A program made the translations under genes and the position numbers. A model generated the notes under the pieces. The model was not told where the DNA came from and searched no databases. It saw nothing but the letters and a program-made list of their open reading frames with translations. Shown here one piece after another: positions 46,133-56,580 of a stretch of DNA of 64,000 bases. The stretch is from Azospira sp. I13 (GTDB lineage: Bacteria; Pseudomonadota; Gammaproteobacteria; Burkholderiales; Rhodocyclaceae): assembly GCF_003112695.1 (NCBI RefSeq), contig NZ_BFBP01000013.1:39385-103384 (forward strand). Direction: 5' to 3'. Numbering within the stretch: position 1 is the first letter of the stretch; each line of letters opens with the position of its first letter.

Positions 46133-47575
46133 ATGAGTGCGGTACTCGACGACAAAACGCGCAACCAGGCGCTGATCCAGGAGGTCCTCGACGCCTACCC
46201 GGAGAAGGCCGCCAAGAAGCGCGCCAAGCACCTCAACGTGTACGAAGAGGGCAAGCCCGACTGCGGCGTGAAGTCCAACATCAAGTCCCTGCCCGGCGTC
46301 ATGACCATTCGCGGTTGTGCCTATGCCGGCTCCAAGGGCGTGGTGTGGGGCCCGATCAAGGACATGGTGCACATCTCCCACGGTCCCGTGGGCTGCGGCC
46401 AGTATTCCTGGGGCACCCGTCGTAACTACGCCTCCGGCACCGTCGGTGTGGACAACTTCACCGTCCTGCAGGTCACTTCCGACTTCCAGGAAAAGGACAT
46501 CGTCTTCGGCGGCGACAAGAAGCTGGAAAAGCTGATCGACGAGATCGGCACCATCTTCCCCCTGGCCCGTGGCATTTCCATCCAGTCCGAATGTCCCATC
46601 GGCCTCATCGGTGACGACATCGAGGCCGTGGCCAAGAAGAAGGGCAAGGAAGTCGGCAAGACCATCGTCCCGGTGCGTTGCGAAGGCTTCCGCGGCGTTT
46701 CCCAGTCCCTCGGCCACCACATCGCCAACGACATGGTGCGCGACTGGGTCCTGGACAAGGCCGACAACAAGGGCTTCGAATCCACCCCCTACGACGTCAC
46801 CATCATCGGCGACTACAACATCGGCGGCGACGCCTGGTCTTCCCGCATCCTGCTTGAAGAGATGGGGCTGCGCGTCATCGCCCAGTGGTCCGGCGACGGC
46901 ACCCTGGCGGAAATGGAAAAGACGCCCAAGGCCAAGCTCAACCTCCTCCACTGCTACCGCTCGATGAACTACATCAGCCGGCACATGGAAGAGAAGTACG
47001 GCATTCCCTGGGTGGAATACAACTTCTTCGGCCCCTCCAAGATCGCTGCCTCCCTGCGGGAAATCGCTTCCCACTTCGACGACAAGATCAAGGAAAACAC
47101 CGAGAAGGTGATCGCCAAGTACCAAGCCATGGTGGACGGCATCATCGCCAAGTACAAGCCGCGCCTCGACGGCAAGAAGGTCATGTTGTACGTGGGCGGC
47201 CTGCGCCCCCGTCACGTGGTCGGCGCCTACGAGGACCTGGGCATGGAAGTGGTCGGTGCCGGTTACGAATTCGCCCACGGCGATGACTACCAGCGCACCA
47301 CCCACTACGTCAAAGACGGCACCCTGATCTACGACGACGTGACCGGCTTCGAATTCGAGAAGTTCGCCGAAAAGATCCGTCCGGATCTGGTGGGCTCCGG
47401 CGTCAAGGAAAAGTACATCTTCCAGAAGATGGGCATTCCCTTCCGTCAGATGCACTCCTGGGACTACTCCGGCCCGTATCACGGCTACGACGGTTTCGCC
47501 ATCTTCGCCCGCGACATGGACATGGCCATCAACAGCCCGGTCTGGAACATGACCAAGGCCCCCTGGAAGAAGTAA
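46133..47575 (+). CDS. nifD: Nitrogenase molybdenum-iron protein alpha chain NifD
   Basis: 480-aa subunit holding FeMo-co, the N2-reduction site. FeMo-co ligands are visible at C274 ([10 protein letters not shown]) and H441 ([12 protein letters not shown]). P-cluster cysteines are in [10 protein letters not shown] and [10 protein letters not shown], with a third in the conserved [11 protein letters not shown]. Full length and of molybdenum type. AGGAG lies eight bases before the ATG, immediately after the palindromic spacer element. Confidence 0.98.
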   Translation: MSAVLDDKTRNQALIQEVLDAYPEKAAKKRAKHLNVYEEGKPDCGVKSNIKSLPGVMTIRGCAYAGSKGVVWGPIKDMVHISHGPVGCGQYSWGTRRNYASGTVGVDNFTVLQVTSDFQEKDIVFGGDKKLEKLIDEIGTIFPLARGISIQSECPIGLIGDDIEAVAKKKGKEVGKTIVPVRCEGFRGVSQSLGHHIANDMVRDWVLDKADNKGFESTPYDVTIIGDYNIGGDAWSSRILLEEMGLRVIAQWSGDGTLAEMEKTPKAKLNLLHCYRSMNYISRHMEEKYGIPWVEYNFFGPSKIAASLREIASHFDDKIKENTEKVIAKYQAMVDGIIAKYKPRLDGKKVMLYVGGLRPRHVVGAYEDLGMEVVGAGYEFAHGDDYQRTTHYVKDGTLIYDDVTGFEFEKFAEKIRPDLVGSGVKEKYIFQKMGIPFRQMHSWDYSGPYHGYDGFAIFARDMDMAINSPVWNMTKAPWKK

Positions 47576-47707
47576 GCCCAGGGCGCCAGCAAGTACTGAG
47601 TCCGCCTCCCATGCCTGCTGCCGGTCGGCAGAGGGTTAGGGGAGCCGGAAACTTGAAGCGCGACCGATGCGGGGATGACCGCCCGGGGCGCAAAAAGGAG
47701 ATTCAAA

Positions 47708-49228
47708 ATGCCGCAATCCGCTGAGAAAATTCTCGACCACAACGAGCTGTTCAAGCAGCCCGAGTACCAGGAGCTGATGGCCCGCAAGAAGCAGTTTGAA
47801 GACGGTGCCGACGCTGCCAAGGTGCAGGAAGTCGAGGCTTACACCAAGTCCTGGGAATACCGGGAGATCAACTTCAAGCGCGAAGCCCTGACCGTCAATC
47901 CGGCCAAGGCCTGCCAGCCCCTGGGCGCCGTGCTGTGTGCTTCCGGCTTTGAAGGCACCCTGCCCTACGTGCATGGTTCCCAAGGCTGCGTCGCCTACTT
48001 CCGTTCCCACCTCAACCGCCACTTCAAGGAGCCTAGCTCCTGCGTTTCCGACTCCATGACGGAAGATGCGGCCGTGTTCGGTGGCCTGAACAATATGATC
48101 GACGGCCTGGCCAACGCCTACGCGCTGTACAAGCCGAAGATGATCGCCGTCTCCACCACCTGCATGGCCGAGGTGATCGGCGATGACTTGGACGCCTTCA
48201 TCAAGACCGCCAAGCAGAAGGGTTCCCTCCCGGAAGACTTCCGCGTGCCCTTCGCCCACACCCCGTCCTTCGTCGGCAGCCACATCACCGGCTACGACAA
48301 CATGCTCAAGGGTGTGCTGACCAACCTGTGGGCCGGCCAGGAACGCAAGGAAGGCGCCGCCATCAACGTGAACGGCGGCTTCGACGGCTACTGCGTCGGC
48401 AACAACCGGGAAGTGAAGCGCATGCTGGGTTTGATGGGCGTGGATTTCACCGTCCTTTCCGATCCTTCCGACGTCTTCGATACCCCGGCTGACGGCGAAT
48501 TCCGCATGTACGACGGCGGTACCAGCATTGAGGCCGGCAGCGCCGCCATCAACGCCAAGGCCACCTTCCTGCTGCAGGGCTTCTCCACCGCCAGCACCGC
48601 CAAGTTCATCAAGGAAAAGGGCCAGGAGGTCGTGGCCTTCCACAACCCGGTGGGCGTCACCGCTACCGACGCTTTCCTGATGGAAGTCTCCCGCGTCACC
48701 GGCAAGGCCATCCCCGCCGAGCTGGAAAAGGAGCGCGGCCGTCTGGTGGACGCCATCGCCGACTCCCAGGCCTACCTGCACGGCAAGACCTTCTCCCTGT
48801 TCGGCGACCCCGACATGGTCTACGGCCTGGTCAGCTTCCTGCTGGAACTGGGTGCCGAGCCCAAGCACATCGTGGTCACCAACTCCACCAAGGACTTCGA
48901 GGCCAAGCTCGGCGCCCTGCTGGAAGCCAGCCCCTTCGGCCAGGAGGCCAAGATCTACGCCGGCAAGGACCTCTGGCACATGCGTTCCCTGCTGGCCACC
49001 GAGCCTTCCGACTATCTCATCGGCTCCTCCTACGGCAAGTTCCTGGAGCGTGACACGGGCGTGCCCCTGATCCGGATCGGTTTCCCGATCTTCGATCGGC
49101 ACCACCACCACCGCTTCCCCATCTGGGGTTACCAGGGCGGCCTCAACGTGCTCGTGAAGATTCTCGACAAGATTTTCGACGGGCTCGACAAGGACCCGAA
49201 GGGCACCAGTTTCGACGTCGTGCGGTGA
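47708..49228 (+). CDS. nifK: Nitrogenase molybdenum-iron protein beta chain NifK
   Basis: 506-aa beta subunit sharing the P-cluster with NifD. P-cluster cysteines are in [11 protein letters not shown] and [13 protein letters not shown], with [17 protein letters not shown] further on. The ATG at 47708 ([11 protein letters not shown]) follows AAGGAG at eight-base spacing; the frame extends upstream without homology. It lies 132 bp after nifD in a spacer with no hairpin as strong as that after nifH. Confidence 0.97.
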   Translation: MPQSAEKILDHNELFKQPEYQELMARKKQFEDGADAAKVQEVEAYTKSWEYREINFKREALTVNPAKACQPLGAVLCASGFEGTLPYVHGSQGCVAYFRSHLNRHFKEPSSCVSDSMTEDAAVFGGLNNMIDGLANAYALYKPKMIAVSTTCMAEVIGDDLDAFIKTAKQKGSLPEDFRVPFAHTPSFVGSHITGYDNMLKGVLTNLWAGQERKEGAAINVNGGFDGYCVGNNREVKRMLGLMGVDFTVLSDPSDVFDTPADGEFRMYDGGTSIEAGSAAINAKATFLLQGFSTASTAKFIKEKGQEVVAFHNPVGVTATDAFLMEVSRVTGKAIPAELEKERGRLVDAIADSQAYLHGKTFSLFGDPDMVYGLVSFLLELGAEPKHIVVTNSTKDFEAKLGALLEASPFGQEAKIYAGKDLWHMRSLLATEPSDYLIGSSYGKFLERDTGVPLIRIGFPIFDRHHHHRFPIWGYQGGLNVLVKILDKIFDGLDKDPKGTSFDVVR

Positions 49229-49291
49229 CGATCTGCCCGCCCGTCCAGTGGGTCTCCGCTGGCGGGCGGGATTTTTTTGAGGAGTGATTCA

Positions 49292-49639
49292 ATGCCGAAC
49301 GTAACGTTTTCCTCCCCCAAGCAGAAGAAGGATGTGACCGTGTATGCCGTCGCCGGCAACCGTTCCACCATTCTCGGTCTGGCGAAGGAACACAAGATTC
49401 CCGTGGATTTCGAGTGCCAGGATGGCAACTGCGGCTCCTGTGCCGTGGAAGTGCTGCACCTGGGCAACAAGCCCGCCATGGCGGCGCACCTGACGGAAAA
49501 GGAAAAGACCGCCCTGGTGCTGGCCGGCAAGGTCAAGCAGGCCGAGCTGGATGAACTGGTGGTCAAGGACCTGGCCCCGGGCTGGCGTCTGGCCTGCCAG
49601 TACATGCTGCTGGACGAGGACATCGCGGTCAAATTCTGA
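49292..49639 (+). CDS. [2Fe-2S] ferredoxin resembling the Shethna (FeSII) protein
   Basis: 115-aa plant-type ferredoxin. Cluster cysteines are C42, C47, C50 and C102 (FECQDGNCGSC and RLACQ). The whole sequence, including SSP near the start, AVAGNRST, LTEKEK and LDED near the end, follows the pattern I recall for the FeSII protein of Azotobacter, which locks nitrogenase in an O2-protected complex. Being the gene right after nifK, in the same operon with GAGGAG before its ATG, it fits that role; a simple electron carrier is the alternative. Confidence 0.82.
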   Translation: MPNVTFSSPKQKKDVTVYAVAGNRSTILGLAKEHKIPVDFECQDGNCGSCAVEVLHLGNKPAMAAHLTEKEKTALVLAGKVKQAELDELVVKDLAPGWRLACQYMLLDEDIAVKF

Positions 49640-49787
49640 GCGCCGGAGCAGGATGGGCGCCGTGCGACGGGCGCCCTGAATGCGTCGTGACAGCAAAGCT
49701 TGCACTGGTTTCGTCGCACCGGTACGGGGGTGAAACTCTCCCAGCTTCCGTACCTCCCCAGCAGAGAAACAATTCCAATAATGACGG

Positions 49788-49822
49788 CCGGCGACGGGGC
49801 AACCCGCCGCCGGTTCGTTTTT
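49788..49822 (+). terminator. Intrinsic terminator of the nifHDK operon
   Basis: Stem CCGGCG-CGGG / CCCG-CGCCGG with one A/C mismatch and a GCAA loop (49788-49813), followed by TTCGTTTTT. About 150 bp after the ferredoxin gene. Confidence 0.8.
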
Positions 49823-49862
49823 ACGGGAAATTCCCAAGGGGCCGGCCGCCCCGGGGGCTGGC

Positions 49863-49868
49863 TATAAT
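49863..49868 (+). promoter_or_regulatory. Possible -10 box for the binding-protein gene
   Basis: TATAAT 31 bases before the ATG, but no good -35 at 16-18 bp. Confidence 0.4.
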
Positions 49869-49899
49869 CGACAAACCTTCAGCCCTTCGCCCATCCGCC

Positions 49900-51051
49900 A
49901 TGAACATTCGCCGCCTCCTGCCCTGTGCCCTCCTCTCCCTCATTGCCGCCGCGGGTGCGGCCCAGGCCCAGGTAAAGATCGGGGTCATCGCTTCTTCCAC
50001 CGGCGTTACCGCCCAGGTGGGCATTCCCCAGAAGAACACCGTGGCCCTGCTGCCCACGGAAATCGCCGGGCAGAAGGTGGAATACATCGTTCTCGACGAT
50101 GCCTCCGACCCCACCAATGCCGTCACTGCGGTGAAGAAGCTGATCAGCGAGAACCGGGTGGATGCCCTGATCGGCCCCACTACCTCCCCGGCCGCCCTGG
50201 CCATGCTGGATTTTGTTGCCGAGGCGAAGACGCCCCTGCTCACCACCGTTGGTTCTTCCGCCATCGTCCAGCCTATGGATGAAAAGAAGAAATGGGTCTT
50301 CAAGACCACCCAGAACGATGACCTGATTGCCGAGGCGGTGATTGCCCACATGCAGTCCGCCGGGGTGAAGAGCGTTGGCTTCATCGGCTTCAACGATCCC
50401 TACGGTGAGAACTGGTTCAAGGTCTTCTCCGCCCTGGCCGAGAAGGCCGGCATCAAGCTGGTGGCCAGCGAACGCTTCGTGCGCACCGACCAGTCGGTGA
50501 TCGGCCAGACCCTCAAGCTGATGGCTGCCAAGCCTGACGCCGTCTTTATCGCCGCCACCGGCGGCCCGGCGGTGCTGCCCCAGGCCTCCCTGCTGGAGAA
50601 GGGCTACAAGGGCAAGCTGTACCAGACCCACGGTGTCGCCACCAACGACTTCATCAAGCTTGGCGGCAAGGCTGTCGAAGGCACCCTGATGGCCGGCGGC
50701 CCCATGCTGGTGGCGGACGACCTGCCTGCGGGCAACCCCATCAAGGCCGTTGCCCAGGGCTACATCAAGGCCTATGAGGCCAAGTACGGCGCCGGTACCA
50801 TGTCCACCTTCGGCGCCAATACCTTCGATGCCGGCCTGTTGTTGCAGAAGGCCGTGCCCCAGGCCCTGAAGGCCGGGGCTCCCGGTTCTGCCGCCTTCCG
50901 CACCGCCCTGCGCGATGCCCTGGAGCATTCCCGCGAAGTGGTGGGGGTGCAGGGGGTTTTCACCATGACCCCGGCCAACCATAACGGTATGGATCAGCGG
51001 GCCCGGGTGATGATGACGGTGAAGCAGGGCCGCTGGGTGCCTCTGCCCTGA
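49900..51051 (+). CDS. ABC transporter substrate-binding protein, branched-chain amino acid (LivK) type
   Basis: 383-aa periplasmic protein with a signal peptide (1-23, ending AQAQVKIG) and the Peripla_BP_6 fold: IGVIASSTGVTAQVG near the start, VDALIGPTTSPAAL, GFIGFNDPYGENW and TFGANTFDAGLLL. The ligand (amino acid, urea, amide or aromatic acid) cannot be read from it. There are no permease or ATPase genes beside it, so it is an orphan binding protein, which is common in this group. Confidence 0.88.
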   Translation: MNIRRLLPCALLSLIAAAGAAQAQVKIGVIASSTGVTAQVGIPQKNTVALLPTEIAGQKVEYIVLDDASDPTNAVTAVKKLISENRVDALIGPTTSPAALAMLDFVAEAKTPLLTTVGSSAIVQPMDEKKKWVFKTTQNDDLIAEAVIAHMQSAGVKSVGFIGFNDPYGENWFKVFSALAEKAGIKLVASERFVRTDQSVIGQTLKLMAAKPDAVFIAATGGPAVLPQASLLEKGYKGKLYQTHGVATNDFIKLGGKAVEGTLMAGGPMLVADDLPAGNPIKAVAQGYIKAYEAKYGAGTMSTFGANTFDAGLLLQKAVPQALKAGAPGSAAFRTALRDALEHSREVVGVQGVFTMTPANHNGMDQRARVMMTVKQGRWVPLP

Positions 51052-51195
51052 TCCATCAGGTTTTTGTGCCAGCGCAAAGAATCGTTAACGCGGATCGGGC
51101 ACACTGCCTCCGCCCTTGCGGAGGGGCCGGGGCGTGATGGGCCCCCGGCATTGCAGTTTTTGACCGGCTCCCATCGCCGGATATAGAGGATCAAC

Positions 51196-54100
51196 ATGGC
51201 GGCAGAGCAGATGACCGAGGCGGGCGCGGCCCCCTCGCGCCGCCATAACCTGGGTGGGCATGCCCTGCTGGCGGCTATCCTGCTGGGGGGCTGTGTGCTT
51301 GCCTGGCTGCTGGGCCAGCTGGATACGGCGCGGCGGGCCAGCGATGCCCGTTCCCAGATCACCGCCGAACTGGCTGCCGTGCGGGCCCGCCTGGAAGGGC
51401 AGATTCTCGCCACCTTCAGCGTAACCGAAGGCATCGTGCACCTACTGCGCTACGACGGCGGGATCACCCAGGAGCGCTTTGCCGGCATGGCCTCCCAGGC
51501 CATCGCTGCGGCACCCCACATCCGCAACATCGCCATCGCCCCCGAGGATACCGTCCGCTTCGTCTACCCCCTGGCCGGCAACGAGCGGGCCCTGGGCCTC
51601 AATTACCGGGAGCGGCCGGACCAATATCCGCTCATCCTGCGGGCCCGGGAGCTGAGCCAGCCGATGCTGGCCGGGCCGGTGAACCTGGTTCAGGGCGGCC
51701 GGGGCCTGATCCATCGGCGCCCCATCTTCGTCACCAACAAGGAAGGGGGTAGCCGTTACTGGGGCGTTGCCTCCATGGTGGCGGATGTAGACCGCCTGCT
51801 CACGGCTGGCGGCATGACCCGGGATGGCAGCCTGGAACTGGCCTTGCGCGGGCAGGACGGCCAAGGCGAAAAGGGGGGCATGATCTGGGGTGATCCGTCG
51901 GTGTTTCAGGAGGAGCCTGCCACCATGAGTGTGCAGATTCCCGGCGGCATCTGGCAGCTGGCCGCGGTGCCCAAGGGCGGCTGGCCCCAATCCTCCCCCG
52001 CCGGTTCCCCCCTCTTTCTTCTGGCCCTGGCCAACACGGCCCTGCTCGCCTATTTCGTGGCTCAGCTGACCCGGCGCAACCGGGAAATTCGCGAGCGTAA
52101 CGCCGTACTCTCCCGGGAGATCGGCGAGCGCCAGGTGGTGCAGGAATCCCTGGCCCAGAGCGAAACCCGTTTCCGTACCTTGTTCGAACGCTCGCCGGAC
52201 CCCTGCCTGATCCTCGACCAGGGGCGTTTCGCCGACGGCAACGATGCGGCCGTGGCGATTTTCGGCTTCTCCGACCGGCAGGCCCTGCTGGCCACTTCCC
52301 CCATCGATGTGTCGCCCTTTGCCCAGCCGGACGGCCAATCCTCGGTCGACAAGGCACAGGCCATGGTGGACATTGCCATGGCCCGGGGCCTGCACCGCTT
52401 CGAGTGGTTGCACCGCCGCCAGGACGGCCACCCGTTCTCTGCCGAGGTCACCCTCTCGGCCATGAGCCTGGGTGACCAGCGGGTGTTGTACGCGGTGGTG
52501 CGCGACATCTCCGAGCGCAAGCGGGCGGAGGAGGAACTGGCCCGCCAGCGTGCCCTGCTGCAGGCCATCGTGGACAACGCCCCTTCCCTGATCTACGTCT
52601 TCGACGTCGAAGGCCGCCTGCGCCTGTGCAACCGCCTCTTCGAGGGGGCGGTGAAGCATTCCCGCCACACCATGGAAGGCCGACCGCGGGAGATGTTCCT
52701 GCCCCAGGCCGTGGCCCGGCAGCACCGCCGCAACGACGAGGAAGTGCTGGCCCAGGGCTGCGCCATGCGCTTCGAGGAACGCAACGACGACGGCCCCCAG
52801 GGACGCGTCTACCTCACCACCAAGAGTCCCCTCATCGGCGCTGACGGCAGCCTCCAGGGGGTGCTGGGGATATCCACCGACATTACCGAGATCAAGGCCG
52901 CCACCGAACAGCTGCGCCTGGCCGGCGTGGTCATGGAAAACACGGCGGACGGGGTGATGATCACCGACGCCCAGGGCCTCATCCTCTCGGTGAACAAGGC
53001 CTTCACCGACATCACCGGCTATAGCGCCGCCGAGGCTCTGGGCCAGACCCCCAGCCTGCTGCGTTCGGATCGCCAGGATGCCGACTTCTACCGCACGATG
53101 TGGGAAACCCTGGCCCAGGCCGGCATCTGGCGCGGCGAGATCTGGAACCGGCGCAAGAGCGGCGCCCTCTATCCGGAGTGGCTGACCATCAATACGGTGC
53201 TCGGCCCGGGCGGCGAGGCCGTGAATTACGTGGCGGTGTTTTCGGACATTTCAGCCATCAAGCACTCCCAGGCCGAACTGGAGCGCCTGGCCCATTTCGA
53301 CCCCCTCACCAGCCTGCCCAACCGCACCCTCTTCCACGACCGCCTGCAGCACGCCCTGGAACGGGCCCAGCGCTATGGCCAGGAGCTGGCGGTGCTGCTG
53401 TTGGACCTGGATGGCTTCAAGACGGTGAACGACAGCCTGGGCCATCCGGTGGGCGATCTGCTGTTGCAGCAGGCGGCCCAGCGCTTCAAGGAATGCGTGC
53501 GAGTGGAAGACACGGTATCCCGCCTGGGGGGCGATGAATTCGCCGTCATCCTCAACAATTTGGAGCACGGCACGGATGCCATCCTGGTGGTGAAGAAGAT
53601 GCTCCAGGCCCTGCAGCAGCCCTTCGAGCTGAACGGCACGGCCGCCCTGGTCACCGCCAGCATCGGTATCGCCATTGCCCCCCTGGATGGCGACACCCCC
53701 GAGGCCCTGGTACGCAATGCGGATACGGCCATGTACGGGGCCAAGGAAGGCGGCCGCAACAACTACCGCTTCTACCAGGCCGACATGACCCGCCGGGCCC
53801 AGGAGCGGCTGGTGCAGGAGCGTTCCCTGCGCCGGGCTCTGGAAAACGGCGAATTCGAGGTCTGGTACCAGCCCAAGCTGGATCTGGCCGGTCGCCATGT
53901 CACCGGTGCCGAGGCCCTGTTGCGCTGGCGTGACCCCCAGCGGGGCCTGGTCTCGCCGGTGGAGTTCATTCCCCTGGCCGAGCGCACCGGCCTCATCGTG
54001 CCCATCGGCGAACTGGTGCTGGAGCTGGCCTGCCGCCAGATTCACGAATGGTGGGCGCGGGGGCTGCAGCCCGGGCGCATCGCCGTCAATGTGGCGGCCT

Positions 54101-54582
54101 TGCAGATCGAGCGCAGCAACTATGCCGAATCCCTGGCCCGGGTGCTGGCCCGCCACGGCCTGCCGGCGGAGGTGCTGGAGGTGGAGGTGACCGAGAGCCT
54201 GATCATGGAGAACCCCGAACACGCCCAGGAGGTGCTCTGCGCCATTCAGGAACTGGGGGTGACCACGGCGGTGGACGACTTCGGCACCGGCTATTCCTCC
54301 CTGGCCTACCTCAAGGTGTTGCCCATCGACCATCTGAAGATCGACCGGGCTTTCGTTTGCGACCTGCCCCACAACGCCAACGACGTGGCCATCGCCCGGG
54401 CCATCATCGCCCTGGGTCATTCCCTGGGCTTCCAGATCACCGCCGAGGGCATCGAAACCCAGGAACAGCTGGAATTCCTCCATGCCGCGGGGTGCGACCA
54501 GGGCCAGGGCTACCTCTTTGCCCGGCCCATGCCGGCGGCGGAATTCGAGGCCTGGCTGCAGCAGCACGGGGAGGCGGACTGA
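51196..54582 (+). CDS. CHASE-PAS-PAS-PAS-GGDEF-EAL signalling protein
   Basis: 1128-aa bifunctional-looking c-di-GMP enzyme. A membrane helix at about 20-36, a periplasmic CHASE-type sensor to about 270, a second helix (about 275-292), then three PAS domains (about 315-435, 450-570, 575-695) lead to GGDEF (778-782) and EAL (EALLRWRD, E906). Both active sites are intact, including DDFGTGYSS and KIDRAFV in the EAL domain, so either activity is possible. It stands alone after the binding-protein gene with 144 bp between them. Confidence 0.92.
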   Translation: MAAEQMTEAGAAPSRRHNLGGHALLAAILLGGCVLAWLLGQLDTARRASDARSQITAELAAVRARLEGQILATFSVTEGIVHLLRYDGGITQERFAGMASQAIAAAPHIRNIAIAPEDTVRFVYPLAGNERALGLNYRERPDQYPLILRARELSQPMLAGPVNLVQGGRGLIHRRPIFVTNKEGGSRYWGVASMVADVDRLLTAGGMTRDGSLELALRGQDGQGEKGGMIWGDPSVFQEEPATMSVQIPGGIWQLAAVPKGGWPQSSPAGSPLFLLALANTALLAYFVAQLTRRNREIRERNAVLSREIGERQVVQESLAQSETRFRTLFERSPDPCLILDQGRFADGNDAAVAIFGFSDRQALLATSPIDVSPFAQPDGQSSVDKAQAMVDIAMARGLHRFEWLHRRQDGHPFSAEVTLSAMSLGDQRVLYAVVRDISERKRAEEELARQRALLQAIVDNAPSLIYVFDVEGRLRLCNRLFEGAVKHSRHTMEGRPREMFLPQAVARQHRRNDEEVLAQGCAMRFEERNDDGPQGRVYLTTKSPLIGADGSLQGVLGISTDITEIKAATEQLRLAGVVMENTADGVMITDAQGLILSVNKAFTDITGYSAAEALGQTPSLLRSDRQDADFYRTMWETLAQAGIWRGEIWNRRKSGALYPEWLTINTVLGPGGEAVNYVAVFSDISAIKHSQAELERLAHFDPLTSLPNRTLFHDRLQHALERAQRYGQELAVLLLDLDGFKTVNDSLGHPVGDLLLQQAAQRFKECVRVEDTVSRLGGDEFAVILNNLEHGTDAILVVKKMLQALQQPFELNGTAALVTASIGIAIAPLDGDTPEALVRNADTAMYGAKEGGRNNYRFYQADMTRRAQERLVQERSLRRALENGEFEVWYQPKLDLAGRHVTGAEALLRWRDPQRGLVSPVEFIPLAERTGLIVPIGELVLELACRQIHEWWARGLQPGRIAVNVAALQIERSNYAESLARVLARHGLPAEVLEVEVTESLIMENPEHAQEVLCAIQELGVTTAVDDFGTGYSSLAYLKVLPIDHLKIDRAFVCDLPHNANDVAIARAIIALGHSLGFQITAEGIETQEQLEFLHAAGCDQGQGYLFARPMPAAEFEAWLQQHGEAD

Positions 54583-54658
54583 GCGAGTCGCCGCCGGCTC
54601 CCCCGAAAGGCCTGCAATCCACTAAGATGGCGCCCATTGCACTATGGCTGTACCGCCC

Positions 54659-55183
54659 ATGTTTTTCCGCCTCACCCGACGATTGCTCCTGCCGCTCCTG
54701 AGCGGCGCCCTGCTGGCTGCCTGCGTCACCACGCCGCCCGCACCGGCCTACAAGCACGAATCCTTCGACAGCAATTCCCCCTTCGAATACTGGAGCACCC
54801 GGGAGCCGGGCAACGCCTGCGAACTGGGGCGTCGCGCCCTGCTTAGCCAGGGCTATCAGGTGGATGAGCCCAAGCCCCAGAACATCCGCGGCGAAAAGCT
54901 CTTCCAGCCGGCCCAGGATTACGGCATGCGCCTGTCCATCAATCTGGTCTGCCTGCCCAGCAATGTCGGCACGGTGATCTACGCCAATGCCCTGCAGACC
55001 CGCTTTGCTCTCAAGGCTGGCGGCAGCAGCGCCGGCCTCAGCGTCGCCGGCATCGGCTCCATTTCCCTGCCCTGGGCGGCGGACAAGGATTCCCTGGTCA
55101 AGGTGGGGGAAGAAACCATTTCCGACCCGGACTTCTACAAGCGCCTTTTCACCCTCATCGAAAGCCTGGATGGCGGCAGCTGA
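54659..55183 (+). CDS. DUF2242-like lipoprotein
   Basis: 174-aa outer- or inner-membrane lipoprotein: MFFRLTRRLLLPLLSG then the lipobox LLAAC. The mature part begins YKHESFDSNSPFEYWS and contains CELGRRALLSQGYQVDE and a Gly/Ser-rich turn (KAGGSSAGLSVAGIGSISLPW), which I associate with DUF2242 proteins. Function unknown. An ATG five codons earlier (54644) is an alternative start; neither has a clear ribosome-binding site. Confidence 0.7.
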   Translation: MFFRLTRRLLLPLLSGALLAACVTTPPAPAYKHESFDSNSPFEYWSTREPGNACELGRRALLSQGYQVDEPKPQNIRGEKLFQPAQDYGMRLSINLVCLPSNVGTVIYANALQTRFALKAGGSSAGLSVAGIGSISLPWAADKDSLVKVGEETISDPDFYKRLFTLIESLDGGS

Positions 55184-55201
55184 AAGCAGTCCCGCCAAGT
55201 A

Positions 55202-55235
55202 AAAGGCCAGCCCTAGGGCTGGCCTTTGTTCTTTT
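55202..55235. terminator. Terminator between convergent lipoprotein and MFS genes
   Basis: A perfect 26-bp palindrome AAAGGCCAGCCCTA.. continuing GGGCTGGCCTTT (55202-55227), followed by GTTCTTTT. It can act in both directions. Confidence 0.85.
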
Positions 55236-55245
55236 GGGCAACGGC

Positions 55246-56460
55246 TCAGGCCGGCGCCAGCTGCCGTACCACCGGTTGTTCCCGGATGGGTAGATTCACC
55301 AGGGCTGCTGCTGCCGCCAGGGCGATGTCGGCGTACCACATCCAGTTGTAGTCGCCGAAGCTGACCAGGGTCAGGCCGCCCAGATAGGCGCCGAGAAAGC
55401 CGCCGATCTGGTGGGAAAGCAGGGTTAGGCCGAACAGGGTCGCCAGGTAGCGCACGCCGAAGAGCTTGCCGACGATGGCGGCGGTGGGTGGCACCGTGGC
55501 CAGCCAGGTGAAGCCCAGGCCCGCGGCGAAAAGGTAATAGGACCACTCCGTGCGGGGCATCATCAGGTAGGCGATGATCAGCACCGCCCGGGAGGCGTAC
55601 ATGGCGGCCAGGATGTGCTTGCTGCGATAGCGGGCAACACAGGAACCCGCGTAGAGGCTGCCGAAGATGTTGGCCAGGCCGATGATGGCCAGGGACCAGC
55701 TGGCCACCGAGGGCGGCAGGCCGCACAGATCCACCTCCCCGGGCAGATGGGTGACGAGGAAGGCGATGTGGAAGCCGCAGGTGAAAAAGCCGGCGTGCAG
55801 CAGCAGGTAGCTGGGGTCCCGCATGGCCCGGGCGATGGCCTGGCCCAGGCCGCCCTCGTTGCCGGTGGTGGCTGCATGGGGCGGCGGGCCGCCGGCCAGC
55901 TTGCCCACCAGGGGCAGGGCCGCCAGGGTGGCGATGGCCATGGCCCACAGGGCGCCCATCCAGCCGACGCTCTGGATCAGGCGCTGCAGGATGGGGGCAA
56001 AGATGAACTGACCGAAGGAGCCGCCGGCATTGATCACCCCAGAGGCAGCCCCCCGGGCCTCCACCGGCAGACGCTGGGCAGCGGCGCCGATGAGCACGGA
56101 AAAGCTGCCAGCTCCGGCGCCCATGGCCGAGAGCAGGCCCAGGGAAACGATCAGGCCAAAGCCGGAGCCCATGAAGGGGGTGATGGCGCTGCCGAAGGCC
56201 AGCACCAACAGGCCCCCAATGAGCACCGCTCGGGAGCCATAGCGGTCCGCCACCGCCCCTGCCACCGGCTGGATGGCGCCCCAGGTGAACTGCCCCACGG
56301 CCAGGGCCAGGCTGATGGTGGTGATACCCAGGCCGGTATGGGTGTTGAGGGGGCTGACGAAGAGCCCGAGGGACTGCCGGGCCCCCATGGTGACCATGAG
56401 AATGCCGGCGGCGGCCAGGGTGGTGACCAGAATGTCCGGCCGGCTGAGGGTGCGAAACAT
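55246..56460 (-). CDS. MFS transporter
   Basis: 404-aa protein with about 12 membrane helices. The loop 2-3 motif is DRYGSRAVLIGG, the usual major-facilitator signature, and QPVAGAVADRYGS precedes it. It resembles the oxalate/formate antiporter-like and CynX-like group, but no substrate can be given. It is divergent from a LysR regulator 120 bp away, which probably controls it. Confidence 0.85.
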   Translation of the reverse strand: MFRTLSRPDILVTTLAAAGILMVTMGARQSLGLFVSPLNTHTGLGITTISLALAVGQFTWGAIQPVAGAVADRYGSRAVLIGGLLVLAFGSAITPFMGSGFGLIVSLGLLSAMGAGAGSFSVLIGAAAQRLPVEARGAASGVINAGGSFGQFIFAPILQRLIQSVGWMGALWAMAIATLAALPLVGKLAGGPPPHAATTGNEGGLGQAIARAMRDPSYLLLHAGFFTCGFHIAFLVTHLPGEVDLCGLPPSVASWSLAIIGLANIFGSLYAGSCVARYRSKHILAAMYASRAVLIIAYLMMPRTEWSYYLFAAGLGFTWLATVPPTAAIVGKLFGVRYLATLFGLTLLSHQIGGFLGAYLGGLTLVSFGDYNWMWYADIALAAAAALVNLPIREQPVVRQLAPA

Positions 56461-56580
56461 GGCGAAGGCTTTCTGGCTCCGCTACAGCGGGGCTTGGGTG
56501 GCGATGTTGGCAATATAGTCAGCGGAAGGAGGATGAAAAAGTCCATAATCACCGCATCTACGTCAACGGATCATTGACAT

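Larger units (their letters stand above)
49640..49899. other. Spacer after the nifHDK operon
   Basis: Holds a small GC hairpin (GGGCGCC at 49655-49661 with GGCGCCC at 49670-49676), the strong terminator at 49788-49822, and the -10 candidate at 49863. No gene. Confidence 0.6.
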
